From NCBI GenBank assembly GCA_964017185.1, contig OZ024875.1:61375043-61439042 (forward strand): a stretch of 64,000 nt of DNA, in the 5' to 3' direction. A model generated the notes under the pieces. The model saw only the letters and a program-made list of their open reading frames with translations, did no database searches and was not told the origin of the DNA. Shown here in pieces: positions 42,307 through 54,755 of the stretch. The translations under genes were made by a program, and so were the position numbers. Numbering within the stretch: position 1 is the stretch's first letter; every line of letters starts with the position of its first letter. This DNA is from Rugalucina vietnamica. Its lineage: Eukaryota; Mollusca; Bivalvia; Lucinida; Lucinidae.

Positions 42307-43329
42307 CGAGGGATCATCAAAAATTATGTGGACTTTTCCCATAACTTGACAAATATTCCGGCAAACATATTCAAATTTCAGCTGGCAATAAACTTGCATA
42401 TCTTCACTAGATTTTGAAAGTTTGGTTAATATAAAATGTTTTATTAGCAGTTGGTGATGATTTTTCTTACCCCTCCCTCCCCATGGCGGAGCACGTCAGA
42501 AATGACGTTAAGTTTGGCACTGCAGTATCGCATTTCTTTTGCATTTTCTTCTAAACGGTTTTGCAGATCACAGCCAAACGTGCCATGTGTCTTAATAAAT
42601 CCATTACAAAACAATTTATGCTTGCTCAAAAATAACGGTGGTCCGGTTGTGCACGTACGTTGTTTTGCTTAGGCATACATGTTTGCTTTTTTCATAATGT
42701 TTAAGCGATGTCTGAATTTCATGCAACACAGACCAACCGGCAATATTGTACAATTCCCATTTCAAACTAATCCTAATTTCGTAATTTGTCGGTAAAACTT
42801 CAAGGTCCTTCGATAAAGCATTACAAATGAAACATTTTGTGCACGTTTGAACAAATAGGACCCAAATAAATATCGAAATTCATATCCGTCACTTAAAATG
42901 TTATAACGTATAAATTATAATGTTAAAAGTCAGCCTCCTTATGCCCAGTCCAAATTTATTTTCAAATCAAGGCAATACATTAAAAAATTTATATAGATTT
43001 GTAATTTAAACCATGTCCCAATAGTTAAATAATCTTTTAACATACTTTGAGCAGTAAAACTGTACAAATCAGTAGCCCTAAAAAGCACATTTTGTGGTTC
43101 AAAATCAGTGTTTTTGCGTCGACGTCACTGACGTCATCGGAGTGCTCCATGGTGGAGAAAGTGGGTGTTTTCATTTCACAATAACTTTGTAACGGATCAA
43201 GGGATTGTGATGAAATTTTGCACACTGCTGCATATTACATGGGTCCACCTGGATTGAAAGTTTGAGTGGAATCGAGTCATATAATCATAAGTTATCAGAA
43301 AAGTCCACGTAATTTTTGATGATCCCACG
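42307..43329. mobile_element. TIR element with TA target duplication (mariner-like size and ends)
   Basis: The left end CGAGGGATCATCAAAAATTA continues into GTGGACTTTTC. The right end is its inverse with few mismatches (about 33-40 bp). The length is 1,023 bp, flanked by TA (42305-42306, 43330-43331). Copy B1 at about 39080 (AGATCAAGTATACCATTGG) is the empty site. No intact transposase frame is visible. It is a decayed or non-autonomous Tc1/mariner-type element by structure. Confidence 0.8.
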
Positions 43330-44289
43330 TATATCATTGGCATGTATATTATAAATAATCAACGACATTTAAATCTACGTTTTTGTACATTTGTAAACTA
43401 TATATTGAAATGCCCAAGAGCCCAATACAACATAAATAAAACTGCTGACTGTGAGGCTAAGTCACAATCAAAAGTAACTTGCAATCACCGTTTGGTTAAG
43501 CTGCACAACCTTTTTGTACCATCACAATAGCAACATTGAAAAGAAAACTAGTTGTAATCTCCAGTTGTATACGTGATAACACTGCAAACACAAGTTGCAC
43601 TTTTCGTTTGCTTTTAGTATGATAGAATTTCAAATTTTATTGAATTTAGAAGCCGTAAAAGACAGCTAAAATGCAATTTTAAAATGTCTGCGCAGTAAAT
43701 AGATAAGCACTGAAATGGATTCATCAGATTACGTGTAATTTCCATGGGGACTAACTTATTCAGTACATTTAAGACAACTTGGTTACATGCAACTCAATAG
43801 GTAACGGTTAAAGTACCTTTCTAATAAAGTAATAATGTTAAACGAATACAGCGAATTTCTATTGCCTCCTAATACTAATGCCATCAACATTAAAGCAAAT
43901 GCTACCTTCGTCGTATTTATGATACATGTAGCTAGGTTCTATACTAAATCAAATAGCATTAACAAGTATCAAGTGAAGCATTTTAGCGTCTATGTCCTTA
44001 ACATAGACAACATTTCATTAAAACCTTGAACAGGAAATACAAAGGAGGACACAAACTAAATACGTGCAACTGAATTAAATTATAAAAAAATATAGTAAAT
44101 TAATTGATAGGGTACCTACAAAGAAGATAAGATTCATCCAGAACAAGTAACACATGGTGTTTATGAGTATATACATGTATATATAATGATACTGAAAAAA
44201 TGGTACACATTGCTTTAACAGTGCAAAACGTTCATGGTGAGCAGTGGCCAATCTTAACTCTGATCCCTAAACAAAGAATAGTTTAAAGT

Positions 44290-44509
44290 GAGCCGCATCA
44301 TGAGAAAACCGGATTTTTGCATATGCGAAAACAAAGGCGCAGATAATTGCACAGCTGATCATTGCCTTTGTTTACGCTACTTTGATAGCACAATTCTTCT
44401 TCTACGTATAGCAAAAGGTTCAAGCCTCTAGCCTGCTTCTGGGACTGCGCAGACCAATTTGTGTCGCACCTGGCCGGAAACCCCGAAGATCCGGATTTCT
44501 CGCGTCGCA
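44290..44509. mobile_element. GAGCCGC MITE (family G), right tip lost
   Basis: The left end is GAGCCGCATCATGAGAAAAC. The inner hairpin is decayed (GCGCAGATAATTGCACAGCT). The right end stops at CTCGCGTCGC without the GGCTC. B3 has the same broken right end, so the tip was lost before B2 and B3 separated. Confidence 0.75.
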
Positions 44510-44644
44510 TACAACAAAAAACAAAATACAGCTCTTTTCCAAATGATGGTAACTCGACTATAAGTAGTTACAGTTATACACTGTAAAGAGGCGAATAAAA
44601 CAGAAAAGCGTACATTGAGCAAGATAGAAAAATACAACAAAAAC

Positions 44645-44760
44645 ACTACATCCGAATTATTGTCATCATTGGAATTATTGTCACCGAATGTAAATATTGT
44701 CACCCGATGCAATTATTGTCGCCCAATGCAATAATTGTCATCCGATACAATTATTTTAGC
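44645..44760. repeat. 19-bp minisatellite, about 6 units
   Basis: Units close to ACCCGATGCAATTATTGTC. B1 has a single unit (about 41050-41070) and B3 has seven (46238-46372). Confidence 0.85.
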
Positions 44761-44953
44761 ATAGATTAGCTGTGGCTTAATCAGAGTTCATGCATTGCTT
44801 ACTTTTACATGTTCATGATTATTGAACCTCGCCTTCAAACACTGCAGTGTGCCGTCGAATTTTTAAAAAAAAAAAAGATATGACTTTGCATGCACTGCTT
44901 AAGGCAGAATTACTTGTCATTACGAGACCGTCAAGTTCTGTCGAAATGTGCAA

Positions 44954-45283
44954 CTAATTAGGTTCTATACTGTTATGCCATGCCGGAAGTTCTTTGGCTA
45001 TCAGCTCACGACTGCATTCAAGTAGTGAAAATTCAGTTCGTAGCAAAACATCTGAAGCATAGTTCATGCGAGACAAATTAACGGCATGTGAATGAATTAT
45101 ATTTACCCCCGAAATATAGCCAGTTTCCTTATTAAGTCTGCCAAGACTTCCGGAAAGTATAACGCAATAGGACATGTCAAGTAGCACATTAGAGCTCTTG
45201 GACATGTCTATAGTCCGAACAAAGATGTATTGTTCGTGCAACGGAGGACAATATAATTGTGTTCTTTTTTCGTAGTATATCAA
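44954..45283 (-). other. Short open frame repeated in duplicon B (copy B2)
   Basis: About 109 codons on the minus strand, the partner of 41284-41601. It shares the central block (TIDMSKSSNVLLDMSYCVI, then KETGYISGVNIIHSH) but differs at a dozen or more residues. Function unknown, probably fortuitous. Confidence 0.25.
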
Positions 45284-46041
45284 CGTTTGAACCCATTATG
45301 TAATTTGAAAAACTATCACACCAGACGCACAATGTGTTTCAACATAACAGTAACTATGAACCGTAATAGATGAGTTCTAGCGTTGTTATGACAACTTGCT
45401 TCATATCCTGCATTATGCATTGATTCACTAACGGTTCTTCGGTTCCAATGCATTCTATCATTTATCATTTATGAAAGACACCTGGGTGTCATATTCGCAA
45501 AAATATCCATTCAAAGAAAAATAACTATATATTGAAGTGCCCAAGAGCCCAAGCGCAGTTGTGTTTTACAACATTAATAAAACTTGACTGGGAGGCTAAG
45601 TCACAATCAAAAGTAACTTGCAATCACCTTTTGGTTAAGCTGCACCAACGTTTTTACCAACACAAAAAGGAAACAAGTTGTATATGTGATTACACTGCAA
45701 ACACAAGTTGCATTTTTCGTTCGCTTTTAGCATTATAGAATTTCAAAATTTATTAAATTTAGAAGCTGTAAAGGACAGTTAAAAATGCAATTTTAAAATG
45801 TCTGCGCAGAAAATAGATAAGCACTCAAATGGATTAATCAGATAACGTGTAATTTCCATGGGGACTAACTTATTCAGTGCATTTAAGACAACTTTGTTAC
45901 ATGCAACTCAATAGATAAGGGTTAAAGTACCTTTCTAATAAAGTAATAATGTTAAACAAAAACGTAGATTCATACAGCGAATTTCCTAATACTAATGCCA
46001 TCAACATTAAAGCAAATGCTACTTTCGTCGTATTTATGATA

Positions 46042-46099
46042 GCTATCGATTTGTGTCGCACCTGGCCGGACACCCCGAAAACTGGATTTCTCGCGTCGC
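46042..46099. mobile_element. GAGCCGC MITE (family G), right-end fragment
   Basis: TTTGTGTCGCACCTGGCCGG to CTCGCGTCGC, the remnant of the insertion intact at 44290-44509. Confidence 0.75.
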
Positions 46100-46237
46100 A
46101 TACTTCAGCATACAAAAGTACAGCTCTTTTCCAAACGATGGTAATTCGACTATAAGTAGCTACAGTTATACACTGTAGAGAGGCAAATAAAACAGAAAAG
46201 CATACATTGAGCAAGATAGAAAAGCACAACAGAAACA

Positions 46238-46372
46238 CTACATCCGATGCAATTATTGTCTACCAATGCAAATATTGTCGCCCCATGCAATAATTGACGC
46301 CCAATGCAATAATTGTCACCCGATTCAATTATTGTCACCCAGTGCAATTATTGTCATCCTATGCAATTATTT
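46238..46372. repeat. 19-bp minisatellite, 7 units
   Basis: ATGCAATTATTGTC-type units at exact 19-bp spacing, expanded relative to B1. Confidence 0.85.
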
Positions 46373-47152
46373 TAGCATAGCTTAGCTGTGGCTTAATCAG
46401 AGTTCATGCATTGCTTACTTGTACATGTTCATGATTATTGAACCTCGCCTTCAAACACTGCAGTGTGCCGTCGAAACTTATCATATTTCACGTCAGACCA
46501 TTACGAGACCGTCAAGTTCAAAGTCGAAATGTGCTACTAATTAGGTTCTGTACTGTTATGACATGCCAGAAGTTCTAAGACCATAAGCTCACGACTGCAT
46601 TCAAGTAGTGAAAGTTCAGTTCGTAGCTAAACATCTGAAGCAAAGTTCCAGCGAGACAAATTAACGACATGTGAATGAATAATATTTACCCCCGAAATAT
46701 AGCCAGTTTCCTTGATCAGTCTGCCAAGAATTCCGTAAGGTATAACGCAATAGGACATGTCAAGTAGCACATTAGAGCTCTTGGACATGTCTATTATGGT
46801 CCGAACAAAGATGTATTGCTGTTACAAAGGAGAACAATATAATGATCTACATTCCAAGCGCATTTCTTTCCTACCAAAGATGCATTGCTGTCGCAAAGAA
46901 GGACAATACAATTACCTTCTTTCAGACAGGCCAGCTTCAAGCACATTTCTTTAACCTCATTGCTGGTAATGTGATATTGCTGAACAATTGTCAGCCAGGT
47001 CGAATAAAAAGTAGGCATATCTCTTTCAAAGCTGCTTGAAAAAACAACGTTGAGGGACAATTGTCGGTTTCAAGGTTATAAATGTTGGATTTTAAATCAT
47101 AGCAAGCAAAGGTCACTGTCATATCATACTACTACCGGGACAATACAGGTTT

Positions 47153-47659
47153 CAGTAAGTTATTCGGCGCCCAGGGATTTCCATCGTCGGTCATCTTACT
47201 TAGTCTGTTGAGTCCTCGTTTTCGATTCATCAGGGTGGTTATCATGATATATTTGTTTGTCATTGGTGATTCATTGACTAATAAGAGATTCACCACGGGG
47301 ACAGAACAACTAATTTAATATTGTGAACCACTGCAGAAGATGAGGGTGAGGCTAGGGCCCTGTAAAATCGATTTAACCATCCTCCCCCCTGATCGTTTGA
47401 AGGCGATACTTCTGTTGTGGTTCTGTTTTGGAGTCGATTTTTGTGCTGTTTGAACCTTATATACGTTTTCATAGTTTAAGTTAAGTTCGAGTAACGGAGT
47501 GACCACCTATTTAGAAATAGTTGCTCATTCGGCTTACAATATGATATCAAAGTATAAGAAATTAATTGTCAATTTAGGGTTTTCTCACCTTGGTTTATGG
47601 AGTGGGAATTTCTTTCTGATTGCGCCTTTTCCCGATCATTGCATACTTGTACCATTTTT
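47153..47659 (+). mobile_element. Penelope-like 3' tail, divergent subfamily
   Basis: From AGTAAGTTATTCGGCGCCC to CATACTTGTACCATTTTT. It has the GAGTCGATTTTTGTGCTG and TTGAACCTTATATACG variants shared with 4395 and 61867. Confidence 0.85.
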
Positions 47660-48528
47660 GCAAAAACAACGTTGATGGCCAATTTTCGGTTTCAAGGTTT
47701 ATTTCGGTTTCAAGGTTTATAAGTGTTTTTAAATCACAGCAAACAAAGGTCTCCGTCATATCAGTCGGTAAATAGCTATACATAGCTAATGTTATTCTGT
47801 TACATACTCTCCGACTTTAAATAAAATTTGTCTTATGTCTTATCATACTTCTCCCGGGACAATACCGGTTTCACACTATAAACTTGTCTGCGTACTATGA
47901 TTCATAATTATTTATATTTTCTGCACTTTATTACATGAAGATGGCGTCAACTATATATACAATTTCGCATGGCAAGGGAAAATAAGTGTTACGTTATTTG
48001 TTCTATATCATACTCCTCCCATGATAAAGAAGGTGTCTCCTTACAAAATTGTCCTAACACAACGGAATGTTACAGTCGTACTATTGTAGGTGATCCAGAA
48101 TCGAACGCTATACCAATAATAATGACTTAATTTCGAGACGGGAAACAAACCAGACAGTTCCTAGCAGAGTTTTGACTGAGACATGATAAATGGTCAAAAT
48201 GTCTGGAATTGTTTTCTTTCTGGACGAAGAATGTTAAACAACAGGACACCATTATTCATATTGAGTAACAACAGGACTAAAAAACAGGACTTATCACATT
48301 TTGATTTAAAATCTCAACATTACAATCGGCTTGGCCAGTACTTTAAGCTTTATTCTAGTACGACAAACTACAGCTACTTGTGCATGTGAGAAGTTTTCGA
48401 CAAACAAATAGAAAACTCTTTATAGAGCCGCCCTGCGAGCAATTTACCGAAAAAAACTTTAAACAATTCCATTTTAGCAACAAAAGCAACCATTCGATGG
48501 GATCGTTCTGCATAATTCTAGAACACCT

Positions 48529-48807
48529 CATTACAAAAACTTTCCCATGCATTTTTCAGAGAATTTTTGAGGTTTAAAAAATTAAAATTTTCAGCTGAAA
48601 AATTTTGATATTGTTGTTATTTTTGCTCAAAACATAGATTGTGGGTACAAGTTAGAACCGCCTCGTCAAGACAGTTCTAACGTGTACCCACAATCTATGT
48701 TTTGGAGCAAAAATAACAAAAATATGTATACCCCTGCATACCCCAGTTTTCCTATATAAAAGTGGGGTTCAAGGGGGTATACATTACACGGACATGTTTT
48801 CATTATG
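48529..48807. mobile_element. Hairpin MITE (family F), full copy
   Basis: CATTACAAAAACTTTCCCAT to GACATGTTTTCATTATG, with the central hairpin slightly mismatched (GCCTCGTCAAGACAG). The E2 paralogue at about 60240-60258 reads through (CTAGACAAACGGAATAATTT). Confidence 0.85.
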
Positions 48808-49142
48808 TGTAATTTGAATACCACTTCAATCACTTGCATTGGCATTGACAAAAATGTCGGACAATCGTTAATATTAGTGTTACATGAGATAAACATTGTA
48901 GGAAAGTCCATAGGAACACGCGATGTGTTTCTATGTTAATTTCTATGATTTGCTAATCTCCATTAATCCCAGTTGTTTTTCTCTTCTGACAAATGGAAAT
49001 CTATCTATATGTCTGATATGATTCACTGATCATTTATAAGAAAATGACATTCATATTAGAAAGTAACTCATCTAAATCGACTTTGAAAAAAACTGAAATT
49101 TGTCTGATTGAAATGTCTTGGAAGTGAGGTTTCAAAAACTCT

Positions 49143-50187
49143 AAAGGTACAAGTAGGCAAAGATCAGGAAAAGGCGCAATCGGAAAAAGATTCCCACTCC
49201 AAAAACCGAGGTAGGACAAAACCAAACTAACAATCAGGCACTTATACCATGAAAACATATCGTAAGCCGAATGAGCAGCTATTTTTCAAATAGGTGGCCA
49301 CTCAGACTAAAAAATATGAAAACATACATAAGGCGTCAACAGCCCAATAATTTTAAACACCAAGACATAAAACAAAAAGAACCACCACAGAAGTATCGCC
49401 TTGGAACGATGAGTAACACACAGTTACTGGCGGGCTTAAATCGGTTTTACATGGCCATAACCTCACCCTCAGCTTCTGCAGTGATTCAGAACATTTAGTT
49501 GGTTCTTCGGTCCTCGTGGTGAATCTCTAACTACTGTCTGAACACCATCTTTCAGAAACTGCATTTTTCGAAATCTCACTTTCGTGAAACACCACAAGAA
49601 AAATATTAATATGCCATCTTTTTACAACCCATGAGTCCTAAAAAGTGCCACAATAAGTTTGAATATCGGTTTACTAATAAAATAATTATTCCCAAAAATC
49701 ATTTTGAATAGGCATTTTGCATGTGCAAGGGAGGTAATCCAAACACCTTAAAACTGAAAATCAATCAAAATCTGTGGAATAATTTTAAGAGTTTAGTGCT
49801 AAACTATGCATACAAAACAATTTTGTTTTGGTTTGGTGCATTTTAGATGACAACTTATTAATTTATTTTTTCCGGGAAAATAGTTACTTCCCGTGCTGGC
49901 AATTTTACAATGAAAAAAGCCCTATTCAAAAATATTTTCTTGTATAAAATTTTTACTTGTTAACTGATTTTCAAAATTTTTGTGGCACTTTCTAAGACTT
50001 TTGGAATGCAAAATGGTGACATGGTAATATTTTACTTGAGGCCTTTCAGAAAAGTGAGATTTCGAAAAATGCTGTTTCTGAAAGATGGTGTTCAGACAGT
50101 AGTCAATGAATAATCAAGAACAAACAAATAAATCATGATAAACATCTTGATGAATCAAAAACCATGACTCACAGCTTGAGTAAGCTA
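49143..50187 (-). mobile_element. Penelope-like 3' tail split by a nested MITE
   Basis: The tail runs 49143-49533 and resumes at 50102-50187 on the minus strand. In intact tails the two parts are contiguous (CTAACTAGTCAATGAATC). The nested element is at 49534-50099. Confidence 0.9.
49534..50099. mobile_element. 566-bp TIR element nested in a Penelope-like tail
   Basis: The ends CTGTCTGAACACCATCTTTC and their inverse extend to about 45 bp (next word CGAAATCTCACTTT). TA is duplicated on both sides (49532-49533, 50100-50101). All other tails in the window give the empty site CTAACTAGTC. Near-symmetrical inner sequence (AAAAATTTT-rich) suggests a foldback-like MITE. It is non-coding and possibly Tc1/mariner-mobilised by its TA preference. 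Confidence 0.88.
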
Positions 50188-51523
50188 AACATCTATGTAA
50201 AAACGATTATGAATTAAATACTTATATTTATATTAGTATAAGGACATTAGAAAATATAAAAACGCACTGTGTTCTATTTTTGTTAATAACTAACGTGCAT
50301 GCAGGTAGGCATTGCAAATCTGGTGTACAAAAGCTGAAAATTCACCAGACAATCAAACCCAATACCTCACAATCTCACTGGTTGTGACAATTACGCACTA
50401 AGCAGTTGATGGATTTTACGTCATTCAATATCTCGGAAAACCTACGGAATTTTTGAATATCTACATGTATAACCAATCTGGCTCACTTGTGTGAAGAATG
50501 GAGACAAAATGATAAAATGGCACCTAAAGATACACCACATAATAAGTTATATAATGAATTTGAGAAAATGAATATACGCTTCACTAGTGTGCATTTCATT
50601 CACGTGGCCGTGGCTCATACCAACGGTCAATTTAATACACACAGAAAGATATCCATCCTTCCATAGTCGATTCAGAGATGCGTGGTATGCCATTTTTCGC
50701 ACGACCAGGTAGTTAACGGTAAACAACTGTAATTGGTTGCGATGCATTCTAGCACCTTAGATGGCGTTGCATGTTGAAATAATCAGTAATATTTAAACCT
50801 TTGTGGTAAATACGTCATACATGTTATTATAATAACCCGAAAATGCAGATGAGTCGATTTTCTTTGTTCATAACGGTTTCTTTAAATCTCTGAAAGATCA
50901 ATAGGTATTTGTAATTTCAGAAAAAAACATAGTTAGGCCTCCCGTATACATGTAATTGTTACTTTTGTAGTAAACTGTAGTTTTCATTTTTATAGATCAT
51001 TTGTGGTGATAAAACTACTACTGTCGTTAGAGTCAGTTAGAATTGATCGTCTCGCCATGTCCTGGCATTAAGACAAAACAACGTCTACTTTTGACAATCG
51101 CTTCGTTAAGTCATTACACGCTGACTGCACTTTGTCTAATACATAATCAATTGTTCTACGATAAAATATCTTTATTTCATCACGGTAATAACACACATGC
51201 TAATGTGTCTCGAGCCTTTCAGACATTGGATAATAACGTTTGATGTTTGCTCTAAGCATTTGACATTTCTGCCAACATCACGTCTGATACACGAATAAAC
51301 ATTTATACTAAAGGCGACACAGGAAAGGGTATGCAGTGACTAGAAACTGAAAACCGTTACTGTTTTCCTATCAAAATATCTCAACTGTCTAAAGATACAT
51401 AGTTTCATGTAGGTCATCACATGAATTGAATCTCAACTGTCACTGGTAGCGTGTCTGTTGCAATTTTCACACACTTTCACACACTTTCAAACTTAACAAT
51501 TAATAAAAGTAATTTAGTTTTGT

Positions 51524-51589
51524 TATACCATCTCGGTTTTTTAAGTAGGAATCTCTTTGTGATTACGCCTTCTGCTTTTACCTTTTTAT
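51524..51589 (+). mobile_element. Penelope-like tail terminal fragment
   Basis: CCATCTCGGTTTTTTAAGTA through GATTACGCCTTCTGC to TTTTACCTTTTT; diverged, with an internal deletion. Confidence 0.65.
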
Positions 51590-52065
51590 GAATGTTCACA
51601 TATTTGCTTGCCATAGTATTAGTCTAACTAGTTCTATTCTAATGTCTCCTCTAAATCTGTCATATTGTATACGATAATGAAATGCAATGTCTTTTGGATT
51701 CAGATGGTACCCATCTCAGTTCTACATTTCAAATCTAAAAGGCTATAAAGCCTATCAAACAACTTTTTATCCTGATATTAGCAAGGATTTATGGAACATA
51801 ATCTCTTAGAACACGGAAATTGTTTCTATGGTAATTTCTCTGATATGCTAATCTACTTTAATCCAGGTTGTCTTATTTCTTCTATAAAATGAAAATCAAT
51901 CCATCTGTCTGTGACGATACACAGTGTCCTATATTACTTGATAAAATTCAAATTAGAAAAGTAACTTCCAGAATAATTAATCAAATATGCTGACAAGCCG
52001 GGGTTTTTTTAGTTGACAGTTTAAGAATTTTCTTATATAAGAATCTAGTTACATTGAGATCAATC

Positions 52066-52529
52066 AAGTAAGCAATGATCAGGAAAAGGCGAAATCAGAA
52101 AGACATTTACACTCCATAAACCGAAGTGGGAAGAACTAAATTAACAACCAGGTACTTATACTTGGGAAACATATCGTAAGCCGTGTGAGCAGCTATTTCC
52201 AAATAGGCGATCACTCAGTTACTCGAACTTAAATGAATATATGAAAACGTACATAGGGTTCAAACAGCACAAAAATTCGACTCCAAAACTTAAAAAATGG
52301 AACGACAACAGACGTATCGGCTTGGAACGATCAGTAATATAAAATTACTTGAGGGCTTAAATCAATTTTACAGGCGCCTAACCTAACCCTCATCTTCTGC
52401 AGTGGTTCACAACATTTAGTTAGTTGTTCGGTCCTCGTGGTGAATCTCTAACTAATAAATGAATCACCAAGGACAAACAAATAAATTATGATAACCACCC
52501 TGATGAATCAAAAACGAGGACTCAACAGG
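52066..52529 (-). mobile_element. Penelope-like 3' tail fragment, divergent subfamily
   Basis: From AAGTAAGCAATGATCAGG to AAAACGAGGACTCAACAG on the minus strand. It has the ATTCGACTCCAAAAC variant. Confidence 0.85.
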
Positions 52530-53218
52530 TTTTTAGTCAAAAACCTTGACTGTCGGTTGTTAACTTGCGTGTTTTAAACTTCTCGCAAAATAAAGGAAAA
52601 CAACCATAGCAATCATGCTTTGATGATGACCAGAATATTAGTGAAAAGTATGCTGATGTTCTCACACGATATAACGTTGATATTGTGTTTCCTTTTAGGA
52701 TTACATAGAGTGTAGCACCATAGCAGGAATTTGTCGCTTTTCATGTTGATACGATTACGGTGCTTTGCTCACTCTTCTTTTAGTCTAAATGTGATTCCCA
52801 ATAGTCACATGTATTGTTAATGTTATGAATTTATTTGTGATACAAAAAGCAAACGTTTATGGGAGATGTTGAAACAGGTTTGCATCAAAATGCTTCATTT
52901 ATCATACTGTGTCACGGACTGGAAGGAACGATTTATTATTATTATTTTCCCTGACGTGCCTTTGGAGACTTTGATAGCATCATGAAATGTAAAGCGTAAA
53001 ATAGGCAATAGTCCAATATTTATTCATGCTTAAAGTGATTCTGAGCGTGATTCGGAATTGCTCGAGTTGATAAAACGTTCACTCAATTATTCTAGACACT
53101 GGCTAAGTGGCATCGTTATTCAAAAGGCCAAAATGTCGTTATGGCATTAAAGGTCAAACCCCGCTTTTTGAAAATGTATACAGCAAAGGCTTGAGAAAGA
53201 ACATAATTTTGCTTAGCT

Positions 53219-53546
53219 TTGTTTACTAGACTCTGCACAGAAACAAACAATGAGGGACGGCCAGAGAGACAAAGAGAGTTCGAGAGAGACGAACAATCAC
53301 AGAGAGATAGACAGAGAAACGAACAGAGAAACAGACGTAGAGAAGCAGACAGAGGGAGAAACAGACAGAGGGGGGGGGCAAGAAAGAGGCAGAGACACAG
53401 AGACAGACAGATAAACGTAGAGTCAATCACACAGGGAGAGACAGAGGGAGACATTAAGACAGAGACAAAGAGGGAAACAAAAAAGCACATAGACATATAC
53501 AGACAGACAGAGGAGAGAAGGAAACAGATAGAGAAATGGGGAAAGA
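53219..53546. repeat. AGAC/GAGA-rich degenerate simple repeat
   Basis: About 320 bp of purine-rich repeats (AGACAGAG, GAGAAACAGAC) with a G9 run near 53370. Long open frames on both strands here are compositional and not genes. It continues in weaker form at 53840-53920. Confidence 0.85.
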
Positions 53547-53837
53547 CATCAGGAAAACATGTCCGTGCAATGAATACCCCCTTAAACCCCACTTTAATAT
53601 AGCAAAACTGGGGTATGCAGGGTTATACCTATTTTTTCTTATTTTTGCTCAAAAACATAGATTGTGGGTACTCGTTAGAACCTCCTCGCCGAGGCGGTTC
53701 TAAGAGGCGGTTCTAGCGTGTACCCACAATCTATGTTTTGAGCAAAAATAAGAAAAATATCAAAATTTTTCCTGTGAAAATTTTCATTTTTACAACAAAA
53801 TAATTTTTGTCTATTGCATGGGCGTGTTTTCATAATG
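53547..53837. mobile_element. Hairpin MITE (family F), full copy with duplicated hairpin tip
   Basis: CATCAGGAAAACATGTCCGT to GTGTTTTCATAATG. The GAGGCGGTTCTA tip occurs twice in tandem (53695-53715), giving an asymmetric hairpin. It is inserted inside the purine-rich repeat. Confidence 0.85.
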
Positions 53838-53949
53838 AAAGATAAAGGGACAGATTGACCGAGACAGAGAGAGAAAAAGAGTGTGTGAGGCAGACAGGCT
53901 AAGAGAAAGAGAATCCTGTTATACAAAAATAACACAAGTAGGAAAGTGT

Positions 53950-54480
53950 TCTTATAAACAGCCCTCTAAGGTTCTATTGATTCATTGTTTGACGTTCTGC
54001 AGATGTTCAGAATGAAAGAAGCAATTTGTATCGTCATGAGATTAGAATTGTCGAAAAATAGATGATACTGTTTATCGTATGATTACAGAGTATTTCCTAT
54101 GTAATTGTGTCTCATTCGGGAAAAGTGTTTTAAGTATAATTGGACAAATATATCCTATTGCATGAAACCTCAGGAAAATGATATAAATAACTCAATGATT
54201 TAAGAGCACTTTTGTTAAATAGTGACAAAGTATTTTTTCACATACAGCTGTACCTTTGCAAGACATGGAAAGACATAGTGAAAGTGAATGATTCGATTTG
54301 TTTATATGTCAGTTTATATTGTCAGTTTCTGTTGATAATTTGTACCCGATTCCAATCGAGACGAAAAAAGTATGTTTTATGTGAGTTTCAAGATATACAG
54401 TTCGCAACTGTTTTTGTTTCGAAAACTTCTGATTAATTTTATCAAAAATTAAGGAGCCATGTTAACTTGAATATTTGCAG
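53950..54480. other. Unassigned AT-rich sequence
   Basis: No gene, TIR or known repeat is recognised. Confidence 0.4.
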
Positions 54481-54498
54481 TCGTCTTCAGTTGTTAAT

Positions 54499-54755
54499 AT
54501 TACGACATCATACCCATGCAATATACAGTGATTTTTAAAGTTGTAAAAAATGAAAATTTTCAGTAGAAAAGTGTTGATATGTTTTTCTTATTTTTGCTCA
54601 AAACATAGATTGTTGGTCGAGGCGGTTCTAAGAAGTACCACAATCAATGTCTTGGTGCAAAAATAAGAAAATAGGTATACCGCTGCAAACCCCAGTTTGT
54701 CTATATAAAAAAGTATTCAAGGGGGTATACATATCACGGACATGTTTTCCTGATG
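54499..54755. mobile_element. Hairpin MITE (family F), shortened hairpin
   Basis: ATTACGACATCATACCCATG to ATGTTTTCCTGATG. One hairpin arm has lost the GTACACGTTAGAACC part (ATTGTTGGTCGAGGCGGTTC). Confidence 0.8.

Larger units (their letters stand above)
41577..45270 (+). repeat. Duplicon B, copy B2
   Basis: A second tandem copy. Beyond the shared blocks it contains a full family F MITE, a 1,023-bp TIR element and a family G MITE, but neither of the Penelope-like insertions of B1. Confidence 0.8.
45271..47040 (+). repeat. Duplicon B, copy B3
   Basis: A third tandem copy, internally deleted. 45530 jumps past the ACGTCACATT region, and at about 46040 a ~530-bp deletion joins the GTATTTATGATAGCTAT block to the middle of the family G MITE (fragment 46042-46099). 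Confidence 0.75.
47000..53215 (+). repeat. Duplicon E, copy E1
   Basis: It matches 58395-64000 in order. 47890-48040 pairs with 58440-58740, 48210-48520 with 59880-60250, 50540-50780 with 60350-60560, 51040-51240 with 60705-60905, 51700-52000 with 62490-62810, and 52900-53210 with 63720-64000. It is old and well diverged except 51040-51240 and 51750-51990, which stay highly similar. No gene is recognised; 47660-48520 and 50190-51020 hold nothing else. Confidence 0.75.

Noticed and set aside
53116-53602. Overlapping long open frames on both strands (158 and 127 codons)
   Set aside because: Both arise from AGAC/GAGA-rich simple repeat; peptides are low-complexity and no domain is recognisable.
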